A stretch of 11,263 bases of DNA, taken from contig DAIDKG010000085.1 of NCBI GenBank assembly GCA_027450125.1, positions 1 to 11,263 on the forward strand, in the 5' to 3' direction. Position 1 is the first letter of the stretch; each line of letters opens with the position of its first letter. Below are positions 6,328 through 11,263 of the stretch, in pieces. The notes under the pieces are model-generated. The model worked only from the letters and a program-made list of their open reading frames with translations. It was not told the origin of the DNA and searched no databases. This stretch comes from Bordetella sp. Its GTDB lineage: Bacteria > Pseudomonadota > Gammaproteobacteria > Burkholderiales > Burkholderiaceae_B. The position numbers and the translations under genes were made by a program.

Positions 6328-6719
6328 GCCTCGCTCCCGGACTGCAGCACGGCGACGAAATCGCATTCGACGAGTTTGTCGCCGTCCAGGTCTGCCTTCA
6401 TGGTGTGGCGCGCCGGGCGGTCCTCAGGATCCGGAAAGGTACGCAGCCACACGGCATTGAGCGCGGCGCGCTGGTTGCGGTCGCGCATCCAGACCGTCAT
6501 CTTGACGATGTCGGCCAGCGATCCGCCGCCGGCCGCGACGATGCGGCGCACATGATCGAACATCAGTTCGCACTGGCGTTCTATCGATGCGCCATAGGCG
6601 CCCGTGGCCGGATCGGTGCCCTGGATGCTGCCCGAGTACAGCATGCTGCCGATACGGCAGGCGGCGGGAATGGGATTCTTGTGGCCGAAGCCTTCGGCGT
6701 AGATGCTGCGTCTGCTCAT
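6324..6719 (-). CDS. RidA-family (YjgF/YER057c/UK114) deaminase
   Basis: The protein has 131 residues, a typical RidA length. RidA proteins hydrolyse reactive enamines/imines to keto acids plus ammonia; some relatives act as catabolic enzymes, such as 2-aminomuconate deaminase and RutC. The fold markers are IGSMLYSGSIQGTDPATG (23-40), QCELMFDHVRRIVAAGGGSLADIVKMTVWMRD (49-80) and RPARHTMKADLDGDKLVECDFVAV. The last contains the conserved Arg (R104, E. coli R105) and Glu (E118, E. coli E120) that bind the substrate carboxylate and water. The active site therefore looks intact. The ATG at 6719 has GGAAC about 8 nt upstream. The gene begins 38 nt after the receptor gene and ends in an ATGA overlap with the lactonase, so it is the first of four coupled enzyme genes. 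That setting suggests a pathway step rather than general housekeeping. Confidence 0.88.
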   Translation of the reverse strand: MSRRSIYAEGFGHKNPIPAACRIGSMLYSGSIQGTDPATGAYGASIERQCELMFDHVRRIVAAGGGSLADIVKMTVWMRDRNQRAALNAVWLRTFPDPEDRPARHTMKADLDGDKLVECDFVAVLQSGSEA

Positions 6720-6757
6720 GTGCGGGTTCCGAAAAATGCGCGGCGTGCGGTGAAGAC

Positions 6758-7732
6758 TCAGTTGGCAGTGATGTGCGCGCTCTTGATGATGGGCGTCCAG
6801 CGCGCGTCCTCGGCGGCCAGGTAGCGGGCAAATGCCTGCGGCGTGCTGCCGCGCGCCTCGGCGCCCAGCGCATCGAAACGCTTGACGATGTCGGGCTGCT
6901 TCAGGATGCCCATGAGCGCCTTGCTGACCTTTTCCACCACGTCGGGCGGCGTGCCTTTAGGGGCCAGCAGGCCGGTAAAGGTCGAGGCTTCCATGCCCTG
7001 TATTCCCGCCTGCGCGAACGTGGGCACGTCGGGCAGTTGCGGCACGCGCTTGGCCGTGGTCACGGCCAGTGCGCGCAGCTTGCCGGCCTTGATGAAGGGT
7101 GCCGCCACCGAAACCTGGTCGAACTGGAAATCCACCTGGCCGCCCAGCAGGTCGTTGGTGGCGGGGGCATTGCCCTTGTACTGCGCGGTGATCCAGCGCG
7201 CGCCGGTGATGTGCTGCAGCAGCTCGCTGAGCAGGTGATTGCTCGTTCCCGCACCGGGCGAGGCCATGGTCAGCTTGCCCGGTTCTTTCTTGGCCAGCGC
7301 GATCAGATCGGCCACCGATTTGACCGGCAGGGAAAGCTTGGTCTCCAGAACCATGGGCGTAAAGGAAACCGAGCTGATGGGTTCGAAATCGCGCTTCCAT
7401 TCGTACGCATCGGGACGATTGAAGATCAGCGGACTAAACAGCAGCGGCCCGTTGGCGGCCATGAACAGCGTGTAGCCGTCGGGGTTGGCGTGGGCGACGA
7501 ATTCGCCGGCGATCATGCCGCCCGCGCCCGCCCTGTTCTCGATGATGACCGGCTGCCCCAGGGCGGCCTGCAGGCCGGGGCTGATGAGGCGGGCGGCCAC
7601 GTCCACATTGCCGCCCGGCGGGTACGGAACGATGATGTCGATCGGCCTGTCGGGCCAGGCGGCCTGGGCCAATGGGGCCAGGCTGGCGAGCGCGGCGGCG
7701 GCGCACGTCTTGATCAGAAAGCGGCTGAACAT
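6758..7732 (-). CDS. Bug/TctC-family tripartite tricarboxylate transporter substrate-binding protein
   Basis: The protein has 324 residues, the standard size of the Bug receptors greatly expanded in Bordetella and relatives. A signal peptide is clear: basic MFSRFLIK, hydrophobic core, then LAQA|AWP with cleavage after residue 24. The mature part begins with the family opening WPDRPIDIIVPYPPGGNVD, whose loop holds the ligand carboxylate, followed by QPVIIENRAGAGGMIAGEFVA and the later GTSNHLLSELL and QVDFQFDQVSVAAPFIKAGKLRALAVT. It should bind a small organic acid in the periplasm. No TctA/TctB membrane components are in the window, which is common for Bug proteins. The ATG at 7732 is chosen because it starts the signal peptide and has AGGAGA upstream; the in-frame ATG at 7804 would add 24 residues before it and overlap the promoter. 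It is the first gene of the five-gene operon. Confidence 0.93.
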   Translation of the reverse strand: MFSRFLIKTCAAAALASLAPLAQAAWPDRPIDIIVPYPPGGNVDVAARLISPGLQAALGQPVIIENRAGAGGMIAGEFVAHANPDGYTLFMAANGPLLFSPLIFNRPDAYEWKRDFEPISSVSFTPMVLETKLSLPVKSVADLIALAKKEPGKLTMASPGAGTSNHLLSELLQHITGARWITAQYKGNAPATNDLLGGQVDFQFDQVSVAAPFIKAGKLRALAVTTAKRVPQLPDVPTFAQAGIQGMEASTFTGLLAPKGTPPDVVEKVSKALMGILKQPDIVKRFDALGAEARGSTPQAFARYLAAEDARWTPIIKSAHITAN

Positions 7733-7770
7733 GATGGTCTCGTCTCCTGTGTGTCGGTCTTGTGCAGAGA

Positions 7771-7799
7771 ACTCTAGGAATTCGCGTCGGCGGCGACAA
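7771..7799 (-). promoter_or_regulatory. Candidate sigma-70 promoter of the catabolic operon
   Basis: Read on the minus strand, TTGTCG (7799-7794) and TAGAGT (7776-7771) are separated by 17 bp and each matches 4 of 6 consensus bases. Transcription would start near 7764 and give a leader of about 30 nt before the receptor ATG at 7732. The inverted repeat at 7816-7834 is centred about 61 bp upstream of that start. Confidence 0.4.
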
Positions 7800-7815
7800 C
7801 GCAAAAATCATGAAA

Positions 7816-7834
7816 AAGTCCGGAATATGGACTT
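7816..7834. promoter_or_regulatory. Inverted repeat AAGTCC-N7-GGACTT, candidate operator
   Basis: The arms AAGTCC (7816-7821) and GGACTT (7829-7834) are perfect inverted repeats in a 19-bp site, AAGTCCGGAATATGGACTT. It also fits T-N11-A (T7819, A7831), the loose pattern of LysR-type sites. It lies upstream of both divergent candidate promoters, about -61 from the predicted operon start. The adjacent IclR regulator is the first candidate to bind it; the LysR-type regulator further right is the second. Confidence 0.5.
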
Positions 7835-7862
7835 AAATCGAGATTGGCTGCCAGGCGGTCTT

Positions 7863-7890
7863 TTGATACCGCGCGGCAAGCGCCGACAAT
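7863..7890 (+). promoter_or_regulatory. Candidate sigma-70 promoter for the flavin reductase-IclR genes
   Basis: TTGATA (7863-7868) and GACAAT (7885-7890) are separated by 16 bp; they match 5 of 6 and 4 of 6 consensus bases. Transcription would start near 7897, about 75 nt before the ATG at 7974. The spacer contains a small inverted repeat, CGGC-aagc-GCCG. Confidence 0.4.
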
Positions 7891-7945
7891 AGGCTCGGGG
7901 TTTTGCTGATTTCGCATGCCTTCCGCCCCTCTTGAAAGTTCAATA

Positions 7946-7959
7946 TCCGGACGTCTGGA
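7946..7959. promoter_or_regulatory. Imperfect palindrome TCCGGACGTCTGGA, candidate second operator
   Basis: This 14-bp palindrome has one mismatched pair and shares the TCCGGA core with the inverted repeat at 7816-7834. It lies downstream of the predicted flavin reductase promoter and 14 bp before the ATG at 7974, where bound protein would block transcription. If the gene instead starts at the TTG at 7932, the site is inside the coding region. Confidence 0.35.
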
Positions 7960-7973
7960 AAAGACCCATCCCT

Positions 7974-8612
7974 ATGCGTATCGCCGCGCCCGAGCTCACG
8001 CCGGAACAGACCTACAAACTCATGAGCGGCATCGTCGTGCCGCGCCCCGTTGCTTGGATCAGCAGCCTGGGCCCGGGCGGCAAGGTCAACCTTGCGCCCT
8101 TCAGCTGCTTTACGTTCGTCTCGAACACGCCGCCCATGGTGGGCGTCAATATCGGCCGCAAGGCTGGCGTGCGCAAGGACACCGCCCGCAACATCATGGA
8201 GCATCGGCATTTCGTGGTGAACCTGGGCGACGAGACCCTGCTCGATGCCATCCATGCGAGCGCACAGGAGCATCCGCCCGACGTCAGCGAGGCCGAGCTG
8301 CTGGGCCTGGAGGTCGTCGCCAGCGACGCAATCGGCACGCCGCGCCTTGCCGCCGCGCCCATCGGCATGGAATGCCGCCTTCACAGCGTGACGCCCTACG
8401 GCGACACCGGCGCGGAATTTTTCGTCGGGCAAGTGCTGGTCTTTCATATACGCGACGGCCTGGCACAGGACGGCAAGATCGACACCGAAAAATTGCGTCC
8501 GGTCTGCCGCATCGGCGGCCCCAACTACGCGACTCTGGGGCCCATCATCACCAAGCAGGCGATCCGGCAGACGCCCAAGTCCATCATGGCGGACGGCCGC
8601 ACAGCGCCATGA
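7974..8612 (+). CDS. Flavin reductase-family protein (FMN-binding split barrel, DIM6/NTAB type)
   Basis: The protein has 212 residues and belongs to the flavin reductase-like FMN-binding split-barrel proteins. These bind FMN and either supply reduced flavin to a partner monooxygenase or act alone. The markers are YKLMSGIVVPRPVAWISSLGPGGKVNLAPFSCFTFVSNTPPMVGVNI (14-60), the RKDTARNIMEHRHFVVNL segment (67-84) and the C-terminal PVCRIGGPNYATLG. A TTG at 7932 would add 14 residues that do not look like the family, and the ATG at 7974 gives the usual N-terminus, so 7974 is preferred; no strong Shine-Dalgarno decides it. The gene is divergent from the catabolic operon and 25 nt upstream of the IclR gene. 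No monooxygenase partner is in the window; a partner elsewhere, or direct reduction of a pathway intermediate, are both possible. Confidence 0.82.
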   Translation: MRIAAPELTPEQTYKLMSGIVVPRPVAWISSLGPGGKVNLAPFSCFTFVSNTPPMVGVNIGRKAGVRKDTARNIMEHRHFVVNLGDETLLDAIHASAQEHPPDVSEAELLGLEVVASDAIGTPRLAAAPIGMECRLHSVTPYGDTGAEFFVGQVLVFHIRDGLAQDGKIDTEKLRPVCRIGGPNYATLGPIITKQAIRQTPKSIMADGRTAP

Positions 8613-8637
8613 CGCGGCGTGCTTCGGGAAATCTTCC

Positions 8638-9435
8638 ATGACGGAAGCGGTCGGCGACGATACCCCCGGCGGGGCGCAGACCGTGCGCCGCACCATGGCC
8701 GTCCTGCGCCTGGTCGCCTGCAGCCAGGAACGCGGCGCGCGCCTGATCGACCTGGTGCGCATGTCCGGCCTGAACCGGCCCACGGTGCACAGGCTGCTCA
8801 GGACGCTGCTCCTGGAGGGCGCCATCGAGCAGGATCCGCACACCCGGCGCTATCTCATCGGTCCGGAAATCAGCCTGCTGGGCTTGGCGCGCACCCGCCG
8901 CTTTCCCTTGCTCACGCTGGCGGATCCCTATCTGACCGAACTGGCGGACCAGGTCGGCGATACCGTGTTCCTGAGCATACGCCACGGCCATGACTCGATC
9001 TGTATAGGCCGGCGGACCGGACATCACTCCATCCAGGTACTGTCGATCGAGGTCGGGGTGCGCCGGCCATTGGGTATCGGGGTTTCCGGCGTGGCCCTGC
9101 TTGCCAGCCTGTCCGAGAAGGAAAGCGCGGCCCTGGTGGCCGCCAATGCGGCGCGCCTGGCGGTCCTGGGCGAAAATCCGGCACAGATATCGGCCCGCGT
9201 CGCCAAGGCGCGTTCCATCGGCTACTCGCACGCCCCCATCGGCCTGATGCCGGGCACCAGTGCAGTGGCCGTCCTCGTTCCCGGCCTGGATGGCACGGCG
9301 CTGGGCGCCGTGACGGTTACCGCCATGGCCGAGCGGCTGGCGCCGGGCAAGCTCGGCCGCGTGGTGGACCTGATGCGGACCGCCGCCCAGGCCATTTCGC
9401 GGCGATACGAAGAAATCGAGTTGCGGCGGCCGTGA
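8638..9435 (+). CDS. IclR-family transcriptional regulator
   Basis: The protein has 265 residues, the typical IclR length. The N-terminal winged helix-turn-helix is visible from about residue 15 to 80: QTVRRTMAVLRLV, then RLIDLVRMSGLNRPTVHRLL with the recognition helix NRPTVHRLLRTL, then the wing IEQDPHTRRYLIGPEI. The C-terminal effector-binding domain follows, with DTVFLSIRHGHDSICIGRR, RRPLGIGVSGVALLASL, the SIGYSH segment and LGAVTVTAMAERLAPGKLG near the end. Family members usually sense a small aromatic or organic acid and repress or activate a neighbouring catabolic operon. The ATG at 8638 has GGGAAA about 7 nt upstream. Its place behind the flavin reductase, facing away from the five-gene operon, makes it the likely local regulator of both directions. 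Its stop is 6 nt from the convergent LysR-type gene's stop. Confidence 0.92.
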   Translation: MTEAVGDDTPGGAQTVRRTMAVLRLVACSQERGARLIDLVRMSGLNRPTVHRLLRTLLLEGAIEQDPHTRRYLIGPEISLLGLARTRRFPLLTLADPYLTELADQVGDTVFLSIRHGHDSICIGRRTGHHSIQVLSIEVGVRRPLGIGVSGVALLASLSEKESAALVAANAARLAVLGENPAQISARVAKARSIGYSHAPIGLMPGTSAVAVLVPGLDGTALGAVTVTAMAERLAPGKLGRVVDLMRTAAQAISRRYEEIELRRP

Positions 9436-9441
9436 CGCGCA

Positions 9442-10356
9442 TCAATGCCGGGCTTTCGATCCTGCCCGGCGCGGCGCATAGTGCGCCTGTACCCGCCGCA
9501 GCACCGTACCCACCAGGGGAGCCGGATCGGCCTGGCGCCAGATCACCTGGCTGACCGAGCGCGCCTCGTGCGCAAATGCGATGAACCGCGTCCCCGCCAG
9601 GCCGCTGCGCGCCAGGCAGGCCGGCACGATGGATACGCCCAGGCCCTGCGATACCAGCGCCGCCACGCTCAGCCAATGCCGCACCTCGTGGCGCACGGCC
9701 GGCACGAATCCGGCCGCCACGCATAGCGACATCACGGTCGCGTAGTAACTGGGCGAGGCCGCCTGCGCGAACATGACGAACTCCTCGCTGCTCAGGGCCT
9801 TCAGATCCAGGCGCCGCCGTCCGGCCAGGGGATGCGTCTCGGGCATGCAGACGACGAAAGGCTCGTCCATGAGGTCGAGCGCGCCGATCTCGCGCGGCAC
9901 CGGGTTGGCGTGGATGAAACCCAGGTCCAGTTCGCCACGCCGCACGGCCTCGATCTGATCGTGGGAGTTGGTCTCGGACAGCACGTGTTCCACATCGGGC
10001 AGTTCGGTGCGCAGCGCCCCAAGCAGCGCGGGCAGGCCACGGTACAGCATGGACCCGACAAAACCGATGCGCAGCCGGCCGTGCAGGCCGGCGTCCACAC
10101 GCCGTACGAGTTGGCCCACTTCGTCCGCCTGGCGCAGCAGGCCCTGGGCTTCGCGATAGAGCACCCGACCGGCCTCGGTCAGCGCCACGTGCCTGCTGGT
10201 GCGCTCCAGCAGGCTGGCGCCGAGCAGTTCCTCCAGCTGGCGTATGGCGTAGCTCAAGGGCGGCTGGGAGATGTGCAGGCGCTGCGCGGCCCTGCCGAAA
10301 TGGCGCTCCTGGGCCACCGCGATGAAATAGCGCAGCAGCCGCGGTTCCAGTTCCAT
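9442..10356 (-). CDS. LysR-type transcriptional regulator
   Basis: The protein has 304 residues, the usual LysR length. The winged helix-turn-helix occupies residues 1-65: LLRYFIAVAQERHFGRAAQRLHISQPPLSYAIRQLEELLGASLLERTSRHVALTEAG. The effector domain follows with GRLRIGFVGSMLYRGLPALL, the ELDLGFIHANPV strand and VAALVSQGLGVSIVPACLA near the end. I chose the ATG at 10356, which has GAGGAG 8 nt upstream. The open frame continues to 10782, but that extension runs through the AT-rich divergent promoter region and the antisense of the acyl-CoA dehydrogenase, so it is not real. The gene is divergent from the acyl-CoA dehydrogenase gene (117 bp apart), the classic arrangement for a LysR regulator and its target, and convergent with the IclR gene. 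The inducer is unknown. Confidence 0.93.
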   Translation of the reverse strand: MELEPRLLRYFIAVAQERHFGRAAQRLHISQPPLSYAIRQLEELLGASLLERTSRHVALTEAGRVLYREAQGLLRQADEVGQLVRRVDAGLHGRLRIGFVGSMLYRGLPALLGALRTELPDVEHVLSETNSHDQIEAVRRGELDLGFIHANPVPREIGALDLMDEPFVVCMPETHPLAGRRRLDLKALSSEEFVMFAQAASPSYYATVMSLCVAAGFVPAVRHEVRHWLSVAALVSQGLGVSIVPACLARSGLAGTRFIAFAHEARSVSQVIWRQADPAPLVGTVLRRVQAHYAPRRAGSKARH

Positions 10357-10372
10357 GCCGGCATCTCCTCGA

Positions 10373-10402
10373 TCCATACTTTGCATGTATTGTTCAACAC
10401 AA
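10373..10402 (-). promoter_or_regulatory. Candidate sigma-70 promoter of the LysR-type gene
   Basis: On the minus strand TTGTGT (10402-10397) and TATGGA (10378-10373) are 18 bp apart. The predicted start would leave only a short leader before the ATG at 10356. The T-N11-A box at 10376-10390 overlaps this promoter, as expected for autorepression. Both hexamers are weak matches. Confidence 0.3.
10376..10390. promoter_or_regulatory. LysR-type box ATAC-N7-GTAT (T-N11-A)
   Basis: ATACTTTGCATGTAT is an interrupted palindrome with arms ATAC and GTAT and fits the T-N11-A pattern (T10377, A10389). It lies in the divergent region between the LysR-type gene and the acyl-CoA dehydrogenase gene, so it is a natural recognition site for the regulator. 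Confidence 0.5.
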
Positions 10403-10410
10403 AAACAGTA

Positions 10411-10429
10411 TTTGTATAGATCGATCAAA
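10411..10429. promoter_or_regulatory. Inverted repeat TTTG-N11-CAAA, possible activator half of the LysR operator
   Basis: TTTG (10411-10414) and CAAA (10426-10429) flank GTATAGATCGATC, which itself contains the palindrome GATCGATC (10419-10426). The candidate -10 TATAGA (10415-10420) for the plus-strand gene sits inside it; TTGTTC at 10390-10395 could be the -35, but the 19-bp spacing is long. This suggests a promoter needing activation. Confidence 0.3.
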
Positions 10430-10473
10430 GTTTGGAAGATGACGCCATCCCTGTCGCCGGAGCCGCTTCTTCC

Positions 10474-11263
10474 ATGGATGCCCCTGCCGTTCCCGATTCG
10501 CGCGGCCTGAACCTGTACCGGGCCGACCCTTACGCCGCCTCCCTGGCCGAGCGCTATCTGCCCGCCGATCTCTATCGCCACCTGGCGCCGCATTTCGATC
10601 GCCTGGGCCAACTGGCCGGCGGCAGGCTGGATGAGCTGGCCGCCGTTGCCGACAGGAATCCGCCCACGCTGTCGGTGCGCAGCCGCGCCGGCACGGACGA
10701 GTCCCGTATCGACAAGCACCCTGCCTATGTGGATATGGAGCGCCTGGCCTACAGCGAGTTCGGCCTGGCCGCGCTGTCGCACCGCGGCGGCGTGCTGGGC
10801 TGGCCCGAGCCCATGCCTGCGGCGGCCAAGTATCTGCTGACCTATCTCTTCGTGCAGGCCGAGTTCGGTCTGTGCTGTCCGGTGAGCATGACCGATTCAC
10901 TGGCGCGCACACTGCGCAAGTTCGGCGACCCCGCGCTGGTGGCAAAGGTGCTGCCGCAGGTCACCTCGCAGGATTTCGACGAACTGCGCCAGGGCGCCAT
11001 GTTCATGACCGAACAGGCCGCGGGCTCGGACGTGAGTGCCACCGAGACCGTGGCGCGCGAACAGGCCGACGGCAGCTGGCTGCTCAGCGGCGACAAATGG
11101 TTCTGCTCCAATGCCGATGCGGGCTACGCCATGGTGCTGGCGCGCAGCGAGGACGCCCCGGGCCTGAACGGCGTGTCGCTCTTTCTGCTGCCGCGCGATC
11201 TGCCCGACGGCACGCACAATCACTATCGCGTGCTGCGCCTGAAGGACAAGCTGGGCACGCGGT
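10474..11263 (+). CDS. Acyl-CoA dehydrogenase, AidB-like subgroup (N-terminal part)
   Basis: The gene is open from the ATG at 10474 to the window end, giving 263 codons of a protein that in this subgroup is usually about 550-600 residues. These FAD enzymes oxidise acyl-CoA at the alpha-beta bond; AidB of E. coli is a DNA-alkylation-response relative with weak activity. The N-terminus (NLYRADPYAASLAERYLP) lacks the compact start of ordinary acyl-CoA dehydrogenases and matches the AidB-type extended N-domain. The flavin-contact strand MFMTEQAAGSDVSATET is present, followed by LLSGDKWFCSNADAGYAMVLAR and GVSLFLLPRDLPDG, all AidB-like. The catalytic base region lies beyond the window. A GGAG lies 11 nt upstream of the chosen ATG; an ATG at 10439 is out of frame. 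Divergence from the LysR-type gene suggests control by it. Whether the role is fatty-acid/branched-chain catabolism or stress defence cannot be decided. Confidence 0.87.
   Translation, partial: MDAPAVPDSRGLNLYRADPYAASLAERYLPADLYRHLAPHFDRLGQLAGGRLDELAAVADRNPPTLSVRSRAGTDESRIDKHPAYVDMERLAYSEFGLAALSHRGGVLGWPEPMPAAAKYLLTYLFVQAEFGLCCPVSMTDSLARTLRKFGDPALVAKVLPQVTSQDFDELRQGAMFMTEQAAGSDVSATETVAREQADGSWLLSGDKWFCSNADAGYAMVLARSEDAPGLNGVSLFLLPRDLPDGTHNHYRVLRLKDKLGTR

Noticed and set aside
6587..7777. 396-residue plus-strand open frame antisense to the Bug receptor and RidA genes
   Set aside because: It is low-complexity with no domain, and lies opposite two clear family members with good starts; a composition artefact.
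8584..9231. 215-residue minus-strand open frame opposite the IclR gene
   Set aside because: No domain; the plus strand shows full IclR helix-turn-helix and effector-domain motifs.
10357..10782. 142-residue N-terminal extension of the LysR-type protein
   Set aside because: It crosses the AT-rich divergent promoter and the antisense of the acyl-CoA dehydrogenase, and the ATG at 10356 has a strong ribosome-binding site and gives the normal LysR start.
1..11263. CRISPR arrays, tRNA/rRNA genes, insertion sequences or phage genes
   Set aside because: I saw no regularly spaced repeats, no cloverleaf-like or rRNA segment, and no transposase, integrase or terminal repeats.

Overview
The window is high-GC bacterial DNA with densely packed genes. 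It most likely comes from a betaproteobacterium of the order Burkholderiales, and the Bordetella/Achromobacter type (Alcaligenaceae) fits best. The reasons are an orphan Bug/TctC-type periplasmic receptor heading a catabolic operon, a COG3618-type lactonase, IclR and LysR regulators scattered among small catabolic operons, and an AidB-like acyl-CoA dehydrogenase. The taxonomic call is inference from gene content, not from a marker gene.

Left block (1-2310): the 3' end of a short-chain dehydrogenase/reductase, then on the minus strand a small four-cysteine zinc-ribbon protein, an EamA-type drug/metabolite exporter and a GNAT acetyltransferase. A strong hairpin and a 12-bp palindrome lie between the convergent SDR and zinc-ribbon genes. 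Sampled lines of this block look less GC-rich than the rest. Metal block (2308-3798): a divergent 141-bp intergenic region carrying a long inverted repeat, then an NRAMP (MntH-type) Mn2+/Fe2+ importer, ending convergently against the catabolic operon.

Central block (3799-9435), the main point of interest: a five-gene minus-strand operon running Bug receptor -> RidA-type enamine/imine deaminase -> LigI-like lactonase/amidohydrolase -> FAH-family hydrolase/decarboxylase -> HpaH-type 2-oxo-alkenoate hydratase. The last four genes are joined by 4-, 4- and 11-nt overlaps, so they are probably translationally coupled. Divergent from it are a flavin reductase-family protein and an IclR regulator. 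The 241-bp divergent region holds a candidate promoter on each strand and two inverted repeats sharing a TCCGGA core. Together these genes look like uptake plus the lower part of a ring-cleavage or lactone pathway in which a nitrogen-bearing intermediate may be deaminated. No ring-cleaving oxygenase is present, so the substrate is unknown; I could not match the gene set to a described pathway.

Right block (9442-11263): a LysR-type regulator, convergent with the IclR gene (6 nt between stop codons), and divergently from it the start of an AidB-like acyl-CoA dehydrogenase that runs off the window. Their 117-bp AT-rich intergenic region contains a T-N11-A LysR-type box. No tRNA, rRNA, CRISPR array, insertion sequence or integrase was seen, and no gene-free stretch exceeds 300 bp; the longest is 7733-7973.
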